This document shows, in pieces, positions 53,738 to 62,663 of a stretch of 64,000 nucleotides of DNA. Both the position numbers and the translations under genes were made by a program. Numbering within the stretch: position 1 is the stretch's first letter; every line of letters starts with the position of its first letter. Below the pieces are notes generated by a model. It did no database searches. It worked only from the letters and a program-made list of their open reading frames with translations, and was not told the DNA's origin. Source of the stretch: Maribellus sp. CM-23 (lineage in GTDB: Bacteria; Bacteroidota; Bacteroidia; Bacteroidales; Prolixibacteraceae); assembly GCF_021354595.1 (NCBI RefSeq), contig NZ_JADWYJ010000002.1:372001-436000 (forward strand), written 5' to 3'.

Positions 53738-55843
53738 CTATTCAGCAAACACCTCCACTTCGGCCCACGACGCTTTTCCGCTTTCCCTGACATCCGACAA
53801 GGCAAGCATTTTTACATACCGGGCTTTTACCTGTGTACCGAATGGAACGATTCTGCGATTGGGGTTATTTTCAATGTTGCTAAAGGTTCCCCGGGAAAGT
53901 TCAAACCAATCAGAACCATCCTCGCTTCCCCAAAACTCATATTCGTATATGATCCCCTCCTTTTCTCCATCCTGCCGCGGCAGGTACGAAAAAGCATTTA
54001 TACCGCGAAGTTCCGCCATGTCGATAATGAGCTCGTGCGGATGTTTTGCCGGCCGCTCACCGGTAAGCAGAAAACTTTCCGGATCATTATCCATGATGAA
54101 TTTCCCCGCATCATTTGCTTGCCCGTCAACCGAAACAATCTTCCATTTGTTGCGCGCCACGCCAAATTCAGCTACTATTTTATCGGTACAGAACCCGGTC
54201 TTCTCATCCTTCGAGAAACAATGCACTTTACCTCCCCCGGGCATAAAAACAAGACTTGTATATTTTTTGAATTCGCTTGAACCGGGATTTTCGCCCAGTG
54301 CATAATACACCGAAATTCCTTTGGTTAAAGCAAAGCTCAGCTTGCCCTCTAAGTCAATGGAAGGAAGCGGATCGGGTACCAAAGCAGGAGCCTGATACAC
54401 CCCCATGTTCGACAAGGTTAAAGAAGGTGCGTTAGTTGCCATGGTCAGCCTGGCTTTTTGGGTCGTCACATCTTCAAAACGCAGCAGACGCTTGTAGCCA
54501 ACAGTCGTTCCACTAGCTATCTCAACAAATTCTCCGTTCTTTTCAATCTCAAACGAAAATTCACTCACCCGTTGTCCAAGGGCAATGTATTCCTGTAACA
54601 TCAGGCGGTTGAAAACGGTTTCTTGCCCAAAATCAATTTCCAGGGTTGCCTTTTGCACACCGTCAGCTGTTGCCCAATAGGTTTCTGAATTGTTGTCGGC
54701 AACTTGCCCGGCGCTGTATGCTCTTCCACGTTCATTGTTAGCAGTTACTTTTGCCCCCAAAAGAAGGTTGTTCTCAAATTCACGTTTTACCTGTTCTCCA
54801 AATTTCAGCAAGGCCCTCCGGTCGGCTTCGCGTATCAAGCCGTCCGGTGAAATCGCAAGCCCCAGATTCAGGGGCGAGCCGCATCCCACCGAGGTGTAAT
54901 AAAGATCCATCAGGTTGGCAAGGCTTCGCACCGGGTGCCCTGTATGATAATACCAGGCTTTGGGCCACAGCAGCGTGGTATTCACTTCGGCCGGTATCCA
55001 CTTTTCACCACCTTCATCTCCGCTTGAAAGCTTTTTTACATATTCGCTATCCGATGTTCCGGGCGACTTATCTCCGGGACTTATCGTATTCCAGTTGGTT
55101 GCGCCACCCACGCCGTTTTCATTCCCCACCCAACGGGTCCCCGGTCCTACATCGCTAAAAATAACCGCATTGGGTTGGTATTTCTCCACAATCGAAAAAA
55201 TGGAATCGTAGCCGTAATAGGTTTTGGCATCGATGTTCCGGCGTTCGTTGGCACCGCCGTAATAGCCGGTTCCTCCGTTGGCTCCGTCGATCCAAAATTC
55301 AAAAATATCGCCGTAGCCGGTCAGTAATTCTTCCAGCTGCCGGTAATAGTAATCCACGTATTCCGGGCGACCGTACTCAGCATGATTTCGGTCCCAGGGA
55401 GAAAGGTATACGCCTAATTTCAACCCATATTTTTTGCACGATTGTGCCAGGTCGCCCAACACATCGCCCTGCCCGTTTTTCCACGGCGTTGCTTTTACCG
55501 AGTAGTCCGTGTATTGGCTCGGCCACAGGCAAAACCCGTCGTGGTGCTTGGCCACCAGGATCATCCCTTTCATTCCGGCTTCGCTGGCAGTTTGCGCCCA
55601 CTGATCGGTATTTAAATCCCCGGGATTGAACAGTTTCGGATCTACGTCGCCATAAGCCCATTCTTCTTCGGTGTAGGTATTCAGTCCGTAGCAAACCAGG
55701 CTGTAATATTCCATTTCGTGCCAGGCAAGCTGTGCCTGTGAAGGAAGAACGCCATACGGTTCCGGCGGATTTGGCTGGCTGCATCCGAAAACAGTAACAG
55801 TAATTAAAAAAGTTACAGTTTGCTGAAAATGCTTCATCATCAT
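53738..55843 (-). CDS. Alpha-L-fucosidase (GH29) with C-terminal discoidin-like domains
   Basis: 701 residues. Lipobox FGC (Cys21). GH29 catalytic domain about 35-350: AKHHDGFCLWPSQYTDYSV at 98-116 and the nucleophile Asp186 in FEFWIDGANGG. Two beta-sandwich F5/8 type C-like domains follow (ATLEIDFGQETVFNRLMLQEY and the last 130 residues ending VKARYVKMLALSDV). It cleaves terminal alpha-fucose from glycans. Separated from the second fucosidase gene by 6 bp, hence co-transcribed. Confidence 0.92.
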   Translation of the reverse strand: MMMKHFQQTVTFLITVTVFGCSQPNPPEPYGVLPSQAQLAWHEMEYYSLVCYGLNTYTEEEWAYGDVDPKLFNPGDLNTDQWAQTASEAGMKGMILVAKHHDGFCLWPSQYTDYSVKATPWKNGQGDVLGDLAQSCKKYGLKLGVYLSPWDRNHAEYGRPEYVDYYYRQLEELLTGYGDIFEFWIDGANGGTGYYGGANERRNIDAKTYYGYDSIFSIVEKYQPNAVIFSDVGPGTRWVGNENGVGGATNWNTISPGDKSPGTSDSEYVKKLSSGDEGGEKWIPAEVNTTLLWPKAWYYHTGHPVRSLANLMDLYYTSVGCGSPLNLGLAISPDGLIREADRRALLKFGEQVKREFENNLLLGAKVTANNERGRAYSAGQVADNNSETYWATADGVQKATLEIDFGQETVFNRLMLQEYIALGQRVSEFSFEIEKNGEFVEIASGTTVGYKRLLRFEDVTTQKARLTMATNAPSLTLSNMGVYQAPALVPDPLPSIDLEGKLSFALTKGISVYYALGENPGSSEFKKYTSLVFMPGGGKVHCFSKDEKTGFCTDKIVAEFGVARNKWKIVSVDGQANDAGKFIMDNDPESFLLTGERPAKHPHELIIDMAELRGINAFSYLPRQDGEKEGIIYEYEFWGSEDGSDWFELSRGTFSNIENNPNRRIVPFGTQVKARYVKMLALSDVRESGKASWAEVEVFAE

Positions 55844-55849
55844 ACCTGT

Positions 55850-56869
55850 TTATTTATTGGTGCGGATCATTTCGCCCACCTGTTTCAGTGTTTTCACATC
55901 AATCTCCCGAATCCTCCCCGCATAATCAGGCCCCACATCGATTGAAAAAATATTTCCATACTTAACCGCTCCCACATAATCGTTGTACAATTTTTCTGCT
56001 GAATGACAAAGCGTATCGTGTTTGGGCAATGAATAAAACCAGTCGGCACCGCCTTCATGTTTTGGCAGAATCGGATAGGTAAATTCAGCAACCAGAAAAT
56101 TGTCATAACTGTCTTTTAAATGATCTTCATTCCAAACGGTACTTTTATCGCCGATTGGTCCCGGGCGTCCACGTTCCCGCAGGTTTAACCGACCTGCTGT
56201 TTCTCCGGTATTAAATCCGATAAAACAGTTGGGCTGAAACTGGTGAATAAAATCGACGGTTTCCTTGTGCGATAAACCACCATCGCCAACAGCATGATCC
56301 ATCCAGAAGAACTCGATGGGACCATATTTTGTGCAAAGTTCCTCTAACTGGACTTTTTTCATTTCGGGATTAATACTTCTCCCCGACCGCCAGCCTTTGC
56401 CATCCACAGCTCCCGGCCAGTTCCAGTCGCCTTCAGAAAAATACAGCGCCAGTTTAATCCCGTATTTATCGCACGATTTCCGAAGCATTGCCAAAACATC
56501 AATACCCAATTCACTATTCGTTACCTTTTTATCGGTGGTTTCTGTATCCCACAAACAAAAGCCATCGTGGTGCTTGGTCAGAAAAAGGATGTAGCCCATA
56601 CCGGCATCTTTAGCAGTTTTGCACCACTGATCGGTATCACAACCGGTGGCTTTAAAATACCCGGCATCTTTATCGAGTGTTGGCGTCCATTCGCTTCCGT
56701 AAAAAGTACTGAACGACCAGCAAATAAACATCCCCCATTTCATTTCCTTTATCTGTTCGGCACGTAGATGATCATTCACTTTAACGGTATAATCTGTTTT
56801 TGACTGGCTTGTTGCCCCGGTAAAAATGGCCACCATCAGTAAGCACAGTAAACTAACTCTTAACAACAT
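55850..56869 (-). CDS. Alpha-L-fucosidase (GH29), short form
   Basis: 339 residues with a signal peptide (cut near SQS, residue 22). Catalytic domain only: TKHHDGFCLWDTETTDK at 98-114 and the nucleophile Asp191 in EFFWMDHAVG. It lacks the C-terminal beta-sandwich of its neighbour. First gene of the two-gene fucosidase operon. Confidence 0.92.
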   Translation of the reverse strand: MLLRVSLLCLLMVAIFTGATSQSKTDYTVKVNDHLRAEQIKEMKWGMFICWSFSTFYGSEWTPTLDKDAGYFKATGCDTDQWCKTAKDAGMGYILFLTKHHDGFCLWDTETTDKKVTNSELGIDVLAMLRKSCDKYGIKLALYFSEGDWNWPGAVDGKGWRSGRSINPEMKKVQLEELCTKYGPIEFFWMDHAVGDGGLSHKETVDFIHQFQPNCFIGFNTGETAGRLNLRERGRPGPIGDKSTVWNEDHLKDSYDNFLVAEFTYPILPKHEGGADWFYSLPKHDTLCHSAEKLYNDYVGAVKYGNIFSIDVGPDYAGRIREIDVKTLKQVGEMIRTNK

Positions 56870-57105
56870 AAGCTTGACCTTTTGGTATGAATATAGAAAA
56901 ATTGATTTATTGACTTTTACAAATACACCTGTTTTTATTCGCTTTTGCCCGGCTTTCTGCCCATGTTCACTCCCTTTTATTCCGCCGGGCTTATTATATT
57001 TGACTATCTAAACAAATATTTTCTGACAGAAATATTCAAAACAACATAATTACAGGCAGATAATAAATAAACGATTCCAACCAAAACTTATACGATCTTA
57101 TCTTT

Positions 57106-57246
57106 ATGGCAGTAGATTCATTTGAATGCAAAATAATTACCGGCGGATTCAACCGTTGCGACAGTTCGTGGAACAAAACAACGGATGAACTCAAAAAGCA
57201 CTACAACTACAGTCCGGGCAAACTAAAACGGATCCGGCCATTTTAG
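57106..57246 (+). CDS. Very short ORF, doubtful
   Basis: 46 codons (MAVDSFECKIITGGFNRCDS at the start, ending KLKRIRPF). No ORF of normal size exists in this gap. A TATCTTTA just at the ATG looks more like a promoter box than a leader. It may be a remnant of a larger gene. Confidence 0.25.
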   Translation: MAVDSFECKIITGGFNRCDSSWNKTTDELKKHYNYSPGKLKRIRPF

Positions 57247-57256
57247 CCCCTTGGGT

Positions 57257-57925
57257 TCAATCTACCCAGCGGTTCAGATACACCCCCAGCTTTGCCCCCC
57301 AGCACTGGTCCCGTACAGTCAGGCCTTCGCTTTTAAAGTTCCGGGTAAGACCGGGATTATACTCCAGCTCAAAAAACAGGAAGTCATTGAATTCGATCCC
57401 CAGCCCCACCAGCGCACTCACATTGAATTTATTAAACTTTTCCAGTGCCGGTTCGTAGACGTTGATTTTAATCCCTGATTCCGGTTCAACAATTACAGCA
57501 TCTTTGTACGACAGCAGGTAGTCGGCCCGGCCCCCCAGCAACAGGTAAGGCAAATGCGTGCTACTGAAGGGGCGAATTTTTACCCCAAGATCAAGTGCCA
57601 GGTTGTGCAAAACCACTTTGTCGTTCCTGACATCTGCCACCGAGGCATCGGGAAAAGTAAATACGAACTCATCTTTAAAGCCTTTCTGAATATAGCCCAG
57701 CCCCGTAAGCAAGCTCATCATTTCGGCCAGATCTTTCTCTGCAAAAACAAAAGCCTGCAAACCCACTTTGTACTCATGCTCCATATCGTTCGAAATGTTT
57801 CGGTATTGCCACTTCTGGCTGGCATACGAAGTTCCCAGGCTCACACCCAACCGGTCAGCCACCTGCCCGGCAGAACACCAGACGATCAGTAAAAAAGCAG
57901 AAATCAGTAGTAATTTTTGTTTCAT
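57257..57925 (-). CDS. Outer membrane beta-barrel protein (porin-like, PorT-type)
   Basis: 222 residues, signal peptide (cut near CSAGQ), then eight or so amphipathic strands with LGVSLGTSYASQKW near the start and GLTVRDQCWGAKLGVYLNRW at the end. Typical small outer-membrane barrel; no ligand known. Confidence 0.78.
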   Translation of the reverse strand: MKQKLLLISAFLLIVWCSAGQVADRLGVSLGTSYASQKWQYRNISNDMEHEYKVGLQAFVFAEKDLAEMMSLLTGLGYIQKGFKDEFVFTFPDASVADVRNDKVVLHNLALDLGVKIRPFSSTHLPYLLLGGRADYLLSYKDAVIVEPESGIKINVYEPALEKFNKFNVSALVGLGIEFNDFLFFELEYNPGLTRNFKSEGLTVRDQCWGAKLGVYLNRWVD

Positions 57926-57975
57926 GGTTATAAGCTTACAACATTACTCGTCGCATAACAAGCTAATTACGTGGT

Positions 57976-58818
57976 TTAATTCAGATGACTTTTAAACGCC
58001 TTATCTACCACCGGCACGACTAAAAAAGGAGGCAATCCGAGTTTTTCCACTGCCTTTTTGCAATTGTTCAAGGTACCGGCATCATCGCTTTTGTAGCATT
58101 CTTCTACCACCGAATTAATATGCCTCATATACTCCTCCCCTTCCTGAAGAACCTTATTAATCGAATCCTGCTCAAACATCGGTGGAGTCCACGAGGTAAG
58201 TAATGTTTCAAATTCGGGATTGCGTTTAATTTTCGCTAAAGAACGCATCAGATCAGAATAATTATCGTAATTGGGAATGTCATTTTTCAAGGGTATCGAA
58301 TCTGCCGTGAAAAGTATTTTATCCTCCACAAAAAACAGGTTCAGCGAGCCTTTTGAATGCCCCGGCGATTGAATAAACCGGATGGTTATCGCCTCATCAA
58401 CGGCCATTGACTGACCGTCTGAAACAAAACAATCCACACTCACTGGCATATCCACAAGATGGTAAAACCCGGGAACCGGACGTTCTGAGTTTTGTAAATC
58501 GATGTTTTCGATCCAGTCCCGTTCCAGTTCGTGCGAACAAACCTTGCAGCCGGTCAGCTCTTTGATTTTTGCAGCACTTCCGATATGGTCAGGATGAGCA
58601 TGAGACAGTAGGATTGTACCGATCTCCGAAAAATCGCGGTTTTGCTCTTTTATATAATCGAATATCACCTTCTCGCTCCCCTTCACTCCCGTATCAACAA
58701 GGGTTATTTTATTTCCGAAAATCAACACCACATTTACAAAGCGGGGTATCTTCTTTTCGGGGCTTAAGCTGATCTCGAAATCAATGCGCAATAAATGGAT
58801 CTTATCTGTCAGTTTCAT
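57976..58818 (-). CDS. MBL-fold metallohydrolase
   Basis: 280 residues, cytosolic. Zinc-binding HAHPDH (about 73-78), a histidine in QSPGHSKGSLNLF, and the bridging aspartate in FTADSIP are all present. The substrate is not evident; a C-terminal helical segment (about 220-280) could form a lid. It is the last chromosomal-type gene before the AT-rich array. Confidence 0.88.
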   Translation of the reverse strand: MKLTDKIHLLRIDFEISLSPEKKIPRFVNVVLIFGNKITLVDTGVKGSEKVIFDYIKEQNRDFSEIGTILLSHAHPDHIGSAAKIKELTGCKVCSHELERDWIENIDLQNSERPVPGFYHLVDMPVSVDCFVSDGQSMAVDEAITIRFIQSPGHSKGSLNLFFVEDKILFTADSIPLKNDIPNYDNYSDLMRSLAKIKRNPEFETLLTSWTPPMFEQDSINKVLQEGEEYMRHINSVVEECYKSDDAGTLNNCKKAVEKLGLPPFLVVPVVDKAFKSHLN

Positions 58819-58893
58819 GTTTTATTAAGGTGTTTTAACTGTGCTCAAGCATTGTTGTGTAGAACAACAACTACCTGTATTACAACTAGTCTT

Positions 58894-59676
58894 TTATTTT
58901 AGCTCATTCAATATTTCATTTATTTCTAATCCAATTTTCTCAATTTCTGATACATATATGTCCGTATCTTCACTAATGGCCTTGATAATTATCTCGTTTT
59001 GTTGAATTCTCAGATCGCAATATTTTATCAACTTTGCATTTTGCTCAATTAGTTCCTGGGGTAGATTATCTATAGAATTCAATCTCCCAACTATTTCCTT
59101 GTTCTCTTTCCACAGTACTACTCCTTTTGTGAATTCTTTAATTAAATAGTCTGGTTTCGCTGTTTCAATCACATTGAAAACAGCAACTGCCTTATTCTCA
59201 TTCTCTACAAAATTTTCAACTTCTCTATCATAAGTTGAAATGTCAAAGTCAGCAGTTTTATTAGATAAGTCTCCGGCAAAGAATGCAACAACCGCAATAC
59301 CTACAAAAAGAATTACCATAGCGATAGCTCCAACACCTGCAGCATTCCATCCAGAATAAAATTCACCACCAGATTCTTTGTGTTGTTTTAATTTTTCGCC
59401 CTGAAGTCGTTCTACAATTAAATAGATAATTCCAGTGTAGATTAAAGGAATTAGTGGCTGGGGAATTTTGTCAATTATTGGCTCGGGAATTGAAAATATT
59501 CCGGCAAATAATAAGACACTTGATATTATTCCTATTATTAAAGATTTTCGAGCATTGTCAGATTGGTCTAGTACCTCAAAATTTTTCTTTACCAGGTAAC
59601 CTGCTGCAAGCGGTCCGCCAAAATAGGTAGCAATTGTAATGGCTCTTTGAGAATAGAATTTTTTAGCTTCTTCCAT
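58894..59676 (-). CDS. Membrane protein, hypothetical (array gene 5)
   Basis: 260 residues. About four hydrophobic helices in the first 140 residues (an N-terminal pair after YFGGPLAAGYLVKKN), then a helical soluble part with a NENKAVAVFNVI segment and acidic ends. No family recognised. AT-rich coding, unlike the MBL gene next to it. It starts 36 bp after repeat R1, but no repeat follows its stop, so this is the terminal cassette of the array. Confidence 0.7.
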   Translation of the reverse strand: MEEAKKFYSQRAITIATYFGGPLAAGYLVKKNFEVLDQSDNARKSLIIGIISSVLLFAGIFSIPEPIIDKIPQPLIPLIYTGIIYLIVERLQGEKLKQHKESGGEFYSGWNAAGVGAIAMVILFVGIAVVAFFAGDLSNKTADFDISTYDREVENFVENENKAVAVFNVIETAKPDYLIKEFTKGVVLWKENKEIVGRLNSIDNLPQELIEQNAKLIKYCDLRIQQNEIIIKAISEDTDIYVSEIEKIGLEINEILNELK

Positions 59677-59712
59677 TTGTGATTAGGTCAATATTTTTGG
59701 TTTTTAAAGTTA

Positions 59713-59863
59713 GCTGTAACCGTCACTTATAAGTTGTCGTTGCGGATTTCGGAGAGCGTTCCTCCGCCAGTTGGCGGACACGGAACTGCGATGCGATCCC
59801 GAAGCCTCGGGACGCAGTTGGCGTACCACCGAACCCCGCCCTGCAATAGGTACTGTGTTAGGT
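59713..59863 (-). repeat. Cassette repeat R1 (attC-like)
   Basis: 151 bp, GC-rich between AT-rich genes. On the minus strand it begins ACCTAAC, a match to the attC R-box form RYYYAAC, and it ends in GTTACAGC. Internal hairpins: TCCGCCA/TGGCGGA around an AGTT centre and TCCCGA/TCGGGA. The left outer arm (59727-59743) has diverged from the other copies. It lies 8 bp after the Fic stop. Confidence 0.85.
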
Positions 59864-59871
59864 TTAGTTTT

Positions 59872-60828
59872 TTATTTGTATTTATATTTTGTTGTTCTTT
59901 TGTCACCTTGTTTTTCAATAATTCCATCGTCAACAGCAATTTTCAGGTCTCTACTAGCAGTTGCAGGAGATATATTTTTAAATGCCCTTAAATAATCTTG
60001 TCTTGAAAATTCTTTCGTGCCAATTATTTCTTTAAAGTTCAAAATTCTGTCGTTGTTGGTCAAACTTATATTTTGAACTTTTAATAACTCTTCCAAAGAA
60101 TCTTGTATAATTTCCAACATGAATTCAATAAATGAAGTAGAGGCTCCTTGTTTGTCCGATTTCCCAAGGACATTGTAATATTCTTGTTGTCTTAATTTCA
60201 CTAAACTTTCAATCGGTAGAAATTCAAAAACAGGGGAGTGTTCCTTTAAAATCATGGTTTGCCAAAGTCTTCCCATTCTGCCATTACCGTCTATAAAAGG
60301 GTGAATAAATTCAAATTCGTAATGGAATACACAGCTTTTTATAAGAATTAAGTCATTGTCGTTTTTAAGGTATTCAAATAAATTAGTCATTAAAGAATGA
60401 ACCATATCTCCAGGTGGTGCGATGTGGGCGATATCGCTGCCCTTTACAATTCCTACTGAACCGGTTCGAAGTTTCCCCGGATTTTCAATCAAATCTTTCA
60501 TTAGAATCTCATGTGCTTTACACAACGATTTTAATTCGAATACTTTGAATTTATTTAGTTGATTATAAACCTTGATTGCATTTTTGACTTCTAAAATATC
60601 TTTTTTCGGAGCAAGAATTCTTTTGTTGTCAAGAAGGTCTGTAATTTGCTCAATAGTCAAGGTATTTCCTTCAATTTCCAATGAAGACTGAATTGTTTTT
60701 ATCCGATTTCTTTTTCTTAATTCGGTAGGAGGTTTGTATAAATGAGCAGCATTTACTTCTCCAATTTTTTCTGAAATAGAAGCAATTAAATTTAAAATTT
60801 TACCTGTTATTTCGTATGGTGGGTTCAT
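59872..60828 (-). CDS. Fic family protein, class II with intact inhibitory helix (array gene 4)
   Basis: 318 residues. The Fic motif HPFIDGNGRMGR is at 176-187; the catalytic His176 and the phosphate-binding residues are intact, so it should transfer AMP from ATP to a protein hydroxyl. An N-terminal inhibitory motif S-x-x-x-E-G is at 49-54 (SLEIEGN), which marks class II Fic. The C terminus (about 250-318) looks like a winged helix. Target unknown; such proteins act as toxins or as self-regulating AMPylators. It starts 82 bp after R2 and stops 8 bp before R1. Confidence 0.9.
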   Translation of the reverse strand: MNPPYEITGKILNLIASISEKIGEVNAAHLYKPPTELRKRNRIKTIQSSLEIEGNTLTIEQITDLLDNKRILAPKKDILEVKNAIKVYNQLNKFKVFELKSLCKAHEILMKDLIENPGKLRTGSVGIVKGSDIAHIAPPGDMVHSLMTNLFEYLKNDNDLILIKSCVFHYEFEFIHPFIDGNGRMGRLWQTMILKEHSPVFEFLPIESLVKLRQQEYYNVLGKSDKQGASTSFIEFMLEIIQDSLEELLKVQNISLTNNDRILNFKEIIGTKEFSRQDYLRAFKNISPATASRDLKIAVDDGIIEKQGDKRTTKYKYK

Positions 60829-60910
60829 AGTTTAAAATCTTGATACTATCATATGATAGTATCAAAAGTAGTCATAATTATTTATGCTGCAATCTTCTTT
60901 TTTCAATATT

Positions 60911-61068
60911 ACGTAGCGGTTGGTACATGTTGTCGGGGTCCCGAGTACTCGGGAGAGAGCGTTCCTGTCCGCCAGCTGGCGGATACGGAACTGCGAAACG
61001 ATCCCGAAGCCTCGGGACGCAGTTGGCGTACCGCTGAACCCGCCCTGCAATAGGTACTGTGTTATAGC
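60911..61068 (-). repeat. Cassette repeat R2 (attC-like)
   Basis: About 158 bp. On the minus strand it begins GCTATAAC and ends in a diverged GCTACG in place of GTTATAGC. It carries the shared hairpins plus an extra palindrome TCCCGAGTACTCGGGA at about 60937-60952 that replaces the GGCGGATTTCGG arm of the other copies. It follows the stop of the lipoprotein gene by 6 bp. Confidence 0.85.
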
Positions 61069-61074
61069 TTGTTT

Positions 61075-61914
61075 TTATTCTGCATATTTTACTCGTATCC
61101 CGTCAGTTTTACTTAGTCTTGCCTCATCTCCATTACTGCTGTATAAATAGATATTCAAGTTTGTAACATCAAAATATTCTTTGGCTAAATCAAAGGCTTT
61201 TTTAAAATCTGCGTCCATTTCGCGTAATAAGCTTAAACTATGATTGTCAGGTTCCCAATGCTCGTCTATTGGTTTTCCATCGTCTCCAACTCTTAAATGT
61301 CGGTATGGATAATTAGGAACAGAGGTTACTGCAAAACCTATAGTTTCCAATTCTTCAAAAAACGCTGCTGCTTGTTGGGTATTTTCAGTCCCTTTAAAAA
61401 CTACACCTCCGAATAAAAGATTCTCAGGGATGGGATATACTGTAGTTATTGAACTTAAAAAATTCTCATTAGTCGGAATTTCTAAAATAAATTTATCTTC
61501 ATTAACAGTTAAGTTCGATTTGACTTCAAAATCGTATGTCTTTAGAGTTACTAAATAATCATTTTCAATTAATTTATTGTCTGGAATAAAGAAATTTCCT
61601 TTAGGTCTGCATAATGAATCAATACCATTGGGTGTTGGAAATTTTGGGCATTTCCCATTATCTACCTTGTCTATAAGAGAAATAGTAATATTCTTTCCGT
61701 CAATTTTATAATCAAAAACTAATTCAAATGAGTTTTCATATTCCATATTCTCATAAAATTCAAACCTTAGTCTTCTGCCTCCTTCTCCAAATACTTCATG
61801 GTCCCAGTACAATGATAAACCTTCAACGCTTGCCTTCTCATCAATTGTAAAGTCATCTTTATTGCATCCTAAAACTATTATTGCAAGAATAAAAATAATT
61901 AAGTGAGTTTTCAT
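61075..61914 (-). CDS. Lipoprotein, hypothetical (array gene 3)
   Basis: 279 residues, lipobox IVLGC (Cys17). Mature part beta-rich in the first half (RLRFEFYENMEYENSFELV) and helical in the last quarter (SLSLLREMDADFKKAFDLAK). No family recognised. AT-rich. Stop to R2: 6 bp; start after R3: 32 bp. Confidence 0.75.
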   Translation of the reverse strand: MKTHLIIFILAIIVLGCNKDDFTIDEKASVEGLSLYWDHEVFGEGGRRLRFEFYENMEYENSFELVFDYKIDGKNITISLIDKVDNGKCPKFPTPNGIDSLCRPKGNFFIPDNKLIENDYLVTLKTYDFEVKSNLTVNEDKFILEIPTNENFLSSITTVYPIPENLLFGGVVFKGTENTQQAAAFFEELETIGFAVTSVPNYPYRHLRVGDDGKPIDEHWEPDNHSLSLLREMDADFKKAFDLAKEYFDVTNLNIYLYSSNGDEARLSKTDGIRVKYAE

Positions 61915-61946
61915 TTTAGTTAATTTTTGGGTTCTTTTTAAAATAA

Positions 61947-62100
61947 GCTATAACGGTTAGTACATGTTGTCCGGGCGGATTTCGGAGAGCGTTCATGTCC
62001 GCCAGCTGGCGGACACGCAATGGCGAAACGATCCCGAAGCCTCGGGACGCAGTTGGCGTACCACCGAACCCCGCCCTGCAATATGTACCTTGTTATAGCC
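61947..62100 (-). repeat. Cassette repeat R3 (attC-like)
   Basis: 154 bp, the most complete copy. Plus-strand ends are GCTATAAC and GTTATAGC, perfect inverted repeats. Inside these, GTACATGTTG pairs with CAATATGTAC, leaving single extra-helical bases. Hairpin TGTCCGCCAGCTGGCGGACA is a perfect palindrome; a second hairpin is TCCCGAAGCCTCGGGA. It follows the PH-domain gene stop by 18 bp. Confidence 0.88.
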
Positions 62101-62118
62101 TGTGTTTTATTCGTTAAG

Positions 62119-62616
62119 TCATTTTAGGTTTAATTTATCTACTATATTCTTATTGTCTGGAGTAATAATTATTTTGCTATTATTTGTCACTATAAGAATT
62201 TTATTTTTTCGTTGAGTTGCATAAAAAGTCATGTTTCCAAAACCAGTTGCGTGAAACTTTCCAAAATACCCAAATAATCCTCCAACTCCGAAAGTCCTGA
62301 TTAGTCCTTTCATTTCATTGTCTGCAAGCAATCGAACTTGCTTAATATCCCCAAGTTTTATTTTTACTTTTCCTATTGGTCGGTTAATTGTCAGTATGTT
62401 ATTTGCAATTGTGTAAAACCGGGGTGCATAAAGCCAACTGCCCAATAGAATTATAAAAAATAATAATAGTATTCCTGAGTGAATCAAAATTGTAGTTGTG
62501 TCTCCTTGTGAAGCGAATAAAGCTCTAACACTTATTTGTCCAATTACAATTAGTAATACAAACACTCCAATAGTTATTCCTTTCGTTAAAGTGTCAAGTG
62601 ATGCTTTATATTTCAT
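62119..62616 (-). CDS. Small membrane PH-domain-like protein (array gene 2)
   Basis: 165 residues from the Met at 62616; the frame opens at 62661, 2 bp from the repeat, which is too close, and a Met at 62625 is also possible. Two membrane helices (about 15-37 and 45-67) precede a beta-rich domain of bacterial PH type (FYTIANNILTINRPIGKVKI, LIRTFGVGGLFGYFG). Same general design as the SPFH-operon paralogues but different sequence. AT-rich. Confidence 0.75.
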   Translation of the reverse strand: MKYKASLDTLTKGITIGVFVLLIVIGQISVRALFASQGDTTTILIHSGILLLFFIILLGSWLYAPRFYTIANNILTINRPIGKVKIKLGDIKQVRLLADNEMKGLIRTFGVGGLFGYFGKFHATGFGNMTFYATQRKNKILIVTNNSKIIITPDNKNIVDKLNLK

Positions 62617-62663
62617 TGCTCTCATTTTTAAAATAAATGTCTGTTTGGCTGTTTCCAACATTG

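Noticed and set aside
60840..61150. Three plus-strand frames across repeat R2, and similar ones across R1 and R4
   Set aside because: Their shared peptides (for example RSRSLGTQLAY) are just translations of the conserved repeat, not protein conservation.
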